DNA of 7,822 bases from UBA11524 sp964383815. GTDB lineage: Bacteria > Bacillota > Clostridia > Christensenellales > Aristaeellaceae. Below the pieces are notes generated by a model. That model searched no databases and had not been told where the DNA came from. It was given only the letters and a program-made list of their open reading frames with translations. Below, piece after piece: positions 6,344-7,822 of this stretch (within the stretch, counting starts at the first letter, position 1; each line of letters starts with the position of its first letter). The DNA is taken from the NCBI GenBank assembly GCA_964383815.1, contig CAYLIC010000066.1, positions 1-7,822 of the forward strand, given 5' to 3'. A program made the position numbers and the translations under genes.

Positions 6344-7633
6344 TTACCTGATGATGGCATCCAGCGTGTTCAGCTGAATTTCGTCCTTAAACATGGTCAG
6401 CGCCTGCTCCGCCGTGATGCTCGTATCCTTCATGAAGGTGGTGGACAGCTTGCGCAGGGTGGTGTCAATCATGGAGTCATACCTGGTCTTGGGGGCATTG
6501 GGCGCATCCTGGGTCAGCACTGTGGTGTAGAATTCAATCAGGCTCTGCCCGCCAAAGAAAGCATCATAGGGGCCTTCCACCTCGTAAGGCTTAAACTCAC
6601 TGGCGTAATAGGGCTTGTAGCAAGTGTAGTTGCCAATCTTCTCATACATGATGGAACCGCCGATTTCAGAGAAGTAGGCAAACTTCACAAAGGCCCAGGC
6701 CGCATCCTTGTTTTTGCTGCCGGTGTAAATGCTCACAGAGGTGCCGCCCACCGTCAGGCTGGCGCCAGGGGCCTTTGTCACAGCCCAATCACCCTTGGTT
6801 TCCTCGGCGTTCCTGGGAATCACCAGGGATGCGCACCAGGACGGGCACTCGTAGAACAGGTAATCGGGGGAAGCATAAGCCGCATACCAGGCAGCAGAGT
6901 CAATCTCAATGTTGCCAATGATGCCCGCATCCCGCATTTCAATGGTGGTGTCCACAGCCGTTTTCATGCGGCTGGAAATGTCCACCGTGCCATCTTCGCC
7001 AATGAAATCCATAGCACTTTGGTTGGTGGTCACCAGCAGCACATCGCCCAGGGAAGGCATCATCTTCACCCGGCCATCAGTTTTTGCGGCAACATCCAGG
7101 CCCACCTGCTTAAAGCTGGCCCAGTCAGGAATCATCTTTGCAATCTCAGCAGGGTCATCCGTGCCCAGTACGTCCTTGGCCACAGAGCGCTTGTACGCCA
7201 GGCCAGCGGTAGCCACCTGCATCTCAACGCCCACAACGTTGCCGTTCTGGTCGCACATCAGCGGAACGGAGGAAGCCACCATGTCATTCCTGTTCAGGTT
7301 GTAGGGTTCAGCCTCCAGGTTTTCGCAAATGCCCATTTCGAACAGCTGGCCGCGCCAGCCTTCGCCCAGAAGAATGTCCGGCACATCCAGCCCGGAAATG
7401 ATGGAGCCCTGGAGCTTTTCCATGTAGTCCGCCCAGGCCACATCCACCACTTCAACCGTCACATTGGGGTAATACTTGTTAAACTCCTCCGCCAGGAGCC
7501 TGTTGCCCGAGCCATCCCAGTCCCAAATGGTAATGGTACCGCTCAGGTCGTTGTTCACCTGCATTTCGGCAACGGCAGGCACACAAGCACACAGCATAAC
7601 CATAGCCAGCAATACAGACAGAAGCTTCTTCAT
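6344..7633 (-). CDS. Extracellular sugar-binding protein of an ABC importer
   Basis: This 429-residue protein captures the substrate outside the membrane and delivers it to the two permeases. It begins with a Sec signal peptide (MKKLL, then a hydrophobic run to about residue 14). Two exits are visible: an imperfect lipobox LCAC ending at Cys17, or a signal peptidase I site AVA-E after residue 22. A lipid anchor is the norm in monoderm binding proteins, but Cys at -2 is unusual, so anchoring is uncertain. The mature part starts GTITIWDWDGSGNRLLAEEF and continues with DVPDILLGEGW, typical of family 1 solute-binding proteins (MalE/UgpB-like). Length is normal. Start: ATG at 7633 with AAAGGGTG six bases upstream; a GTG at 7642 falls inside that site. 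It is first in the operon and follows a strong promoter. The specific sugar cannot be told from sequence; the GH30 neighbour suggests a beta-glycoside. Confidence 0.93.
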   Translation of the reverse strand: MKKLLSVLLAMVMLCACVPAVAEMQVNNDLSGTITIWDWDGSGNRLLAEEFNKYYPNVTVEVVDVAWADYMEKLQGSIISGLDVPDILLGEGWRGQLFEMGICENLEAEPYNLNRNDMVASSVPLMCDQNGNVVGVEMQVATAGLAYKRSVAKDVLGTDDPAEIAKMIPDWASFKQVGLDVAAKTDGRVKMMPSLGDVLLVTTNQSAMDFIGEDGTVDISSRMKTAVDTTIEMRDAGIIGNIEIDSAAWYAAYASPDYLFYECPSWCASLVIPRNAEETKGDWAVTKAPGASLTVGGTSVSIYTGSKNKDAAWAFVKFAYFSEIGGSIMYEKIGNYTCYKPYYASEFKPYEVEGPYDAFFGGQSLIEFYTTVLTQDAPNAPKTRYDSMIDTTLRKLSTTFMKDTSITAEQALTMFKDEIQLNTLDAIIR

Positions 7634-7677
7634 TTTCTTCACCCTTTCATTGTTTTTATGGCACAGCTTCTGTTTAG

Positions 7678-7705
7678 ATTATAGCATGGGCCTTTCTGCT
7701 GCAAA
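7678..7705 (-). promoter_or_regulatory. Extended -10 promoter of the operon
   Basis: On the minus strand a perfect TATAAT (7683-7678) is preceded by TGC, giving the extended -10 form TGnTATAAT. A weak -35, TTTGCA (7705-7700), lies 16 bases upstream; TTGTTT (7708-7703) at 19 bases is an alternative. The predicted start is near 7671, leaving a leader of about 38 bases before the binding-protein ATG. A weak -35 with a strong -10 fits a promoter that needs an activator bound just upstream. Confidence 0.8.
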
Positions 7706-7708
7706 CAA

Positions 7709-7733
7709 TCGAAATCCGCATATTTCGTTCGAA
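7709..7733 (-). promoter_or_regulatory. Candidate operator upstream of the -35 region
   Basis: Two overlapping symmetries are visible. TTCGA occurs at 7733-7729 and again at 7713-7709, 20 bases apart, each preceded by A(A/T)T; spacing of about two helical turns on one DNA face is what AraC-type regulators often use. Separately, CGAAAT (7727-7722) and ATTTCG (7715-7710) form an inverted repeat with a 6-base gap. The site abuts the -35 region, the right place for an activator. The response regulator of this operon is the obvious candidate ligand, which is inference only. Confidence 0.4.
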
Positions 7734-7741
7734 TTTGGCAT

Positions 7742-7766
7742 AAAAAAACCTCCCTTACATGGGAGG
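7742..7766 (-). terminator. Intrinsic terminator (second of a tandem pair) ahead of the operon promoter
   Basis: On the minus strand CCTCCC (7766-7761), loop ATGTAA, GGGAGG (7754-7749), then seven T (7748-7742). A 6-bp GC stem followed at once by T7 is a standard rho-independent terminator. It lies just upstream of the operon promoter and would stop leftward transcription from a gene beyond the right edge. Confidence 0.8.
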
Positions 7767-7776
7767 ACAGACTGTC

Positions 7777-7802
7777 AAAAAACCTCCGGGAGGTGTCGGA
7801 GG
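7777..7802 (-). terminator. Intrinsic terminator (first of a tandem pair)
   Basis: On the minus strand CCTCCG (7802-7797), an 8-nt loop, and CGGAGG (7788-7783) form a 6-bp stem followed by six T (7782-7777). It lies 10 bases upstream of the second terminator and shares the GGAGG-plus-T-run element with it. Its first arm can pair instead with a sequence further upstream (see the 7795-7820 hairpin). Confidence 0.6.
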
Positions 7803-7820
7803 GCCCGCAGGCCCTCTGAC
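7795..7820 (-). other. Hairpin competing with the first tandem terminator
   Basis: On the minus strand GTCAGAGGGCC (7820-7810) can pair with GGCCCTCCGAC (7805-7795), ten of eleven positions paired with one A/C mismatch and a TGCG loop. Its right arm contains the six bases (7802-7797) that also form the first arm of the next terminator, so the two folds exclude each other. It may be part of an attenuation switch or simply a third stem in a terminator cluster; the sequence to its right is outside the window. Confidence 0.45.
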
Positions 7821-7822
7821 TG

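Noticed and set aside
7639..7650. Mini-ORF ATG-AAA-GGG-TGA over the binding-protein ribosome site
   Set aside because: It has no ribosome site of its own and arises from the Shine-Dalgarno bases; there is nothing to suggest it is translated.
7774..7779. Perfect TTGACA on the minus strand between the tandem terminators
   Set aside because: No -10-like sequence lies 15-19 bases downstream; that stretch is AAGGGAGG, part of the second terminator stem.
7775..7822. Short open frame on the minus strand entering from the right edge and ending at TGA (7777-7775)
   Set aside because: It could be the tail of an upstream gene, but it is only 15 codons, overlaps hairpins and a T-run, and shows no family signature, so it cannot be supported.
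1..7822. CRISPR array, insertion sequence, tRNA, toxin-antitoxin or defence genes
   Set aside because: No regularly spaced repeats, transposase motifs, cloverleaf sequence or defence-protein motifs were seen; the coding space is filled by the six operon genes.

Overview
The window reads as one leftward (minus-strand) sugar-utilisation operon from an anaerobic Gram-positive bacterium, most likely a gut- or rumen-type Clostridia/Bacillota lineage. The basis for that is indirect: strong AGGAGG-type ribosome binding sites, a YesM/YesN-type two-component pair, a monoderm-style binding-protein transporter without its own ATPase, and a cytoplasmic GH30 enzyme. Base composition is moderately GC-rich, with GC-biased third codon positions that create long antisense open frames. 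No species can be named from the sequence alone.

Layout in transcription order, from right to left. The right edge (about 7742-7820) holds two tandem intrinsic terminators and an overlapping competing hairpin, which close off whatever lies upstream. An extended -10 promoter (7678-7705) with a candidate operator just upstream then starts the operon. The genes are: an extracellular sugar-binding protein (6344-7633); a 66-nt gap with a hairpin plus T-run; two ABC sugar permeases (5348-6277 and 4530-5348, overlapping by one base); a sensor histidine kinase (2775-4496); an AraC-type response regulator (1330-2778, 4-base overlap with the kinase); and a GH30 glycoside hydrolase (54-1349, 20-base overlap with the regulator). 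A strong hairpin (15-49) follows the last stop codon. A good sigma-A-type promoter appears embedded in the last codons of the second permease and could drive the kinase, regulator and hydrolase separately.

Proposed working model (inference): the binding protein and permeases import a beta-linked oligosaccharide or small glycoside, powered by an ATPase encoded elsewhere. The kinase senses the ligand, or a related compound, outside the cell and phosphorylates the regulator, which activates the operon. The GH30 enzyme cleaves the imported substrate in the cytoplasm. Individual families are well known. What is less ordinary is the specific linkage of a signal-peptide-less GH30 enzyme to a dedicated transporter and two-component system, and the layered cis-regulation (tandem terminators, intercistronic attenuator, coding-embedded promoter). 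I found no CRISPR array, insertion sequence, tRNA, rRNA, phage gene or defence system.
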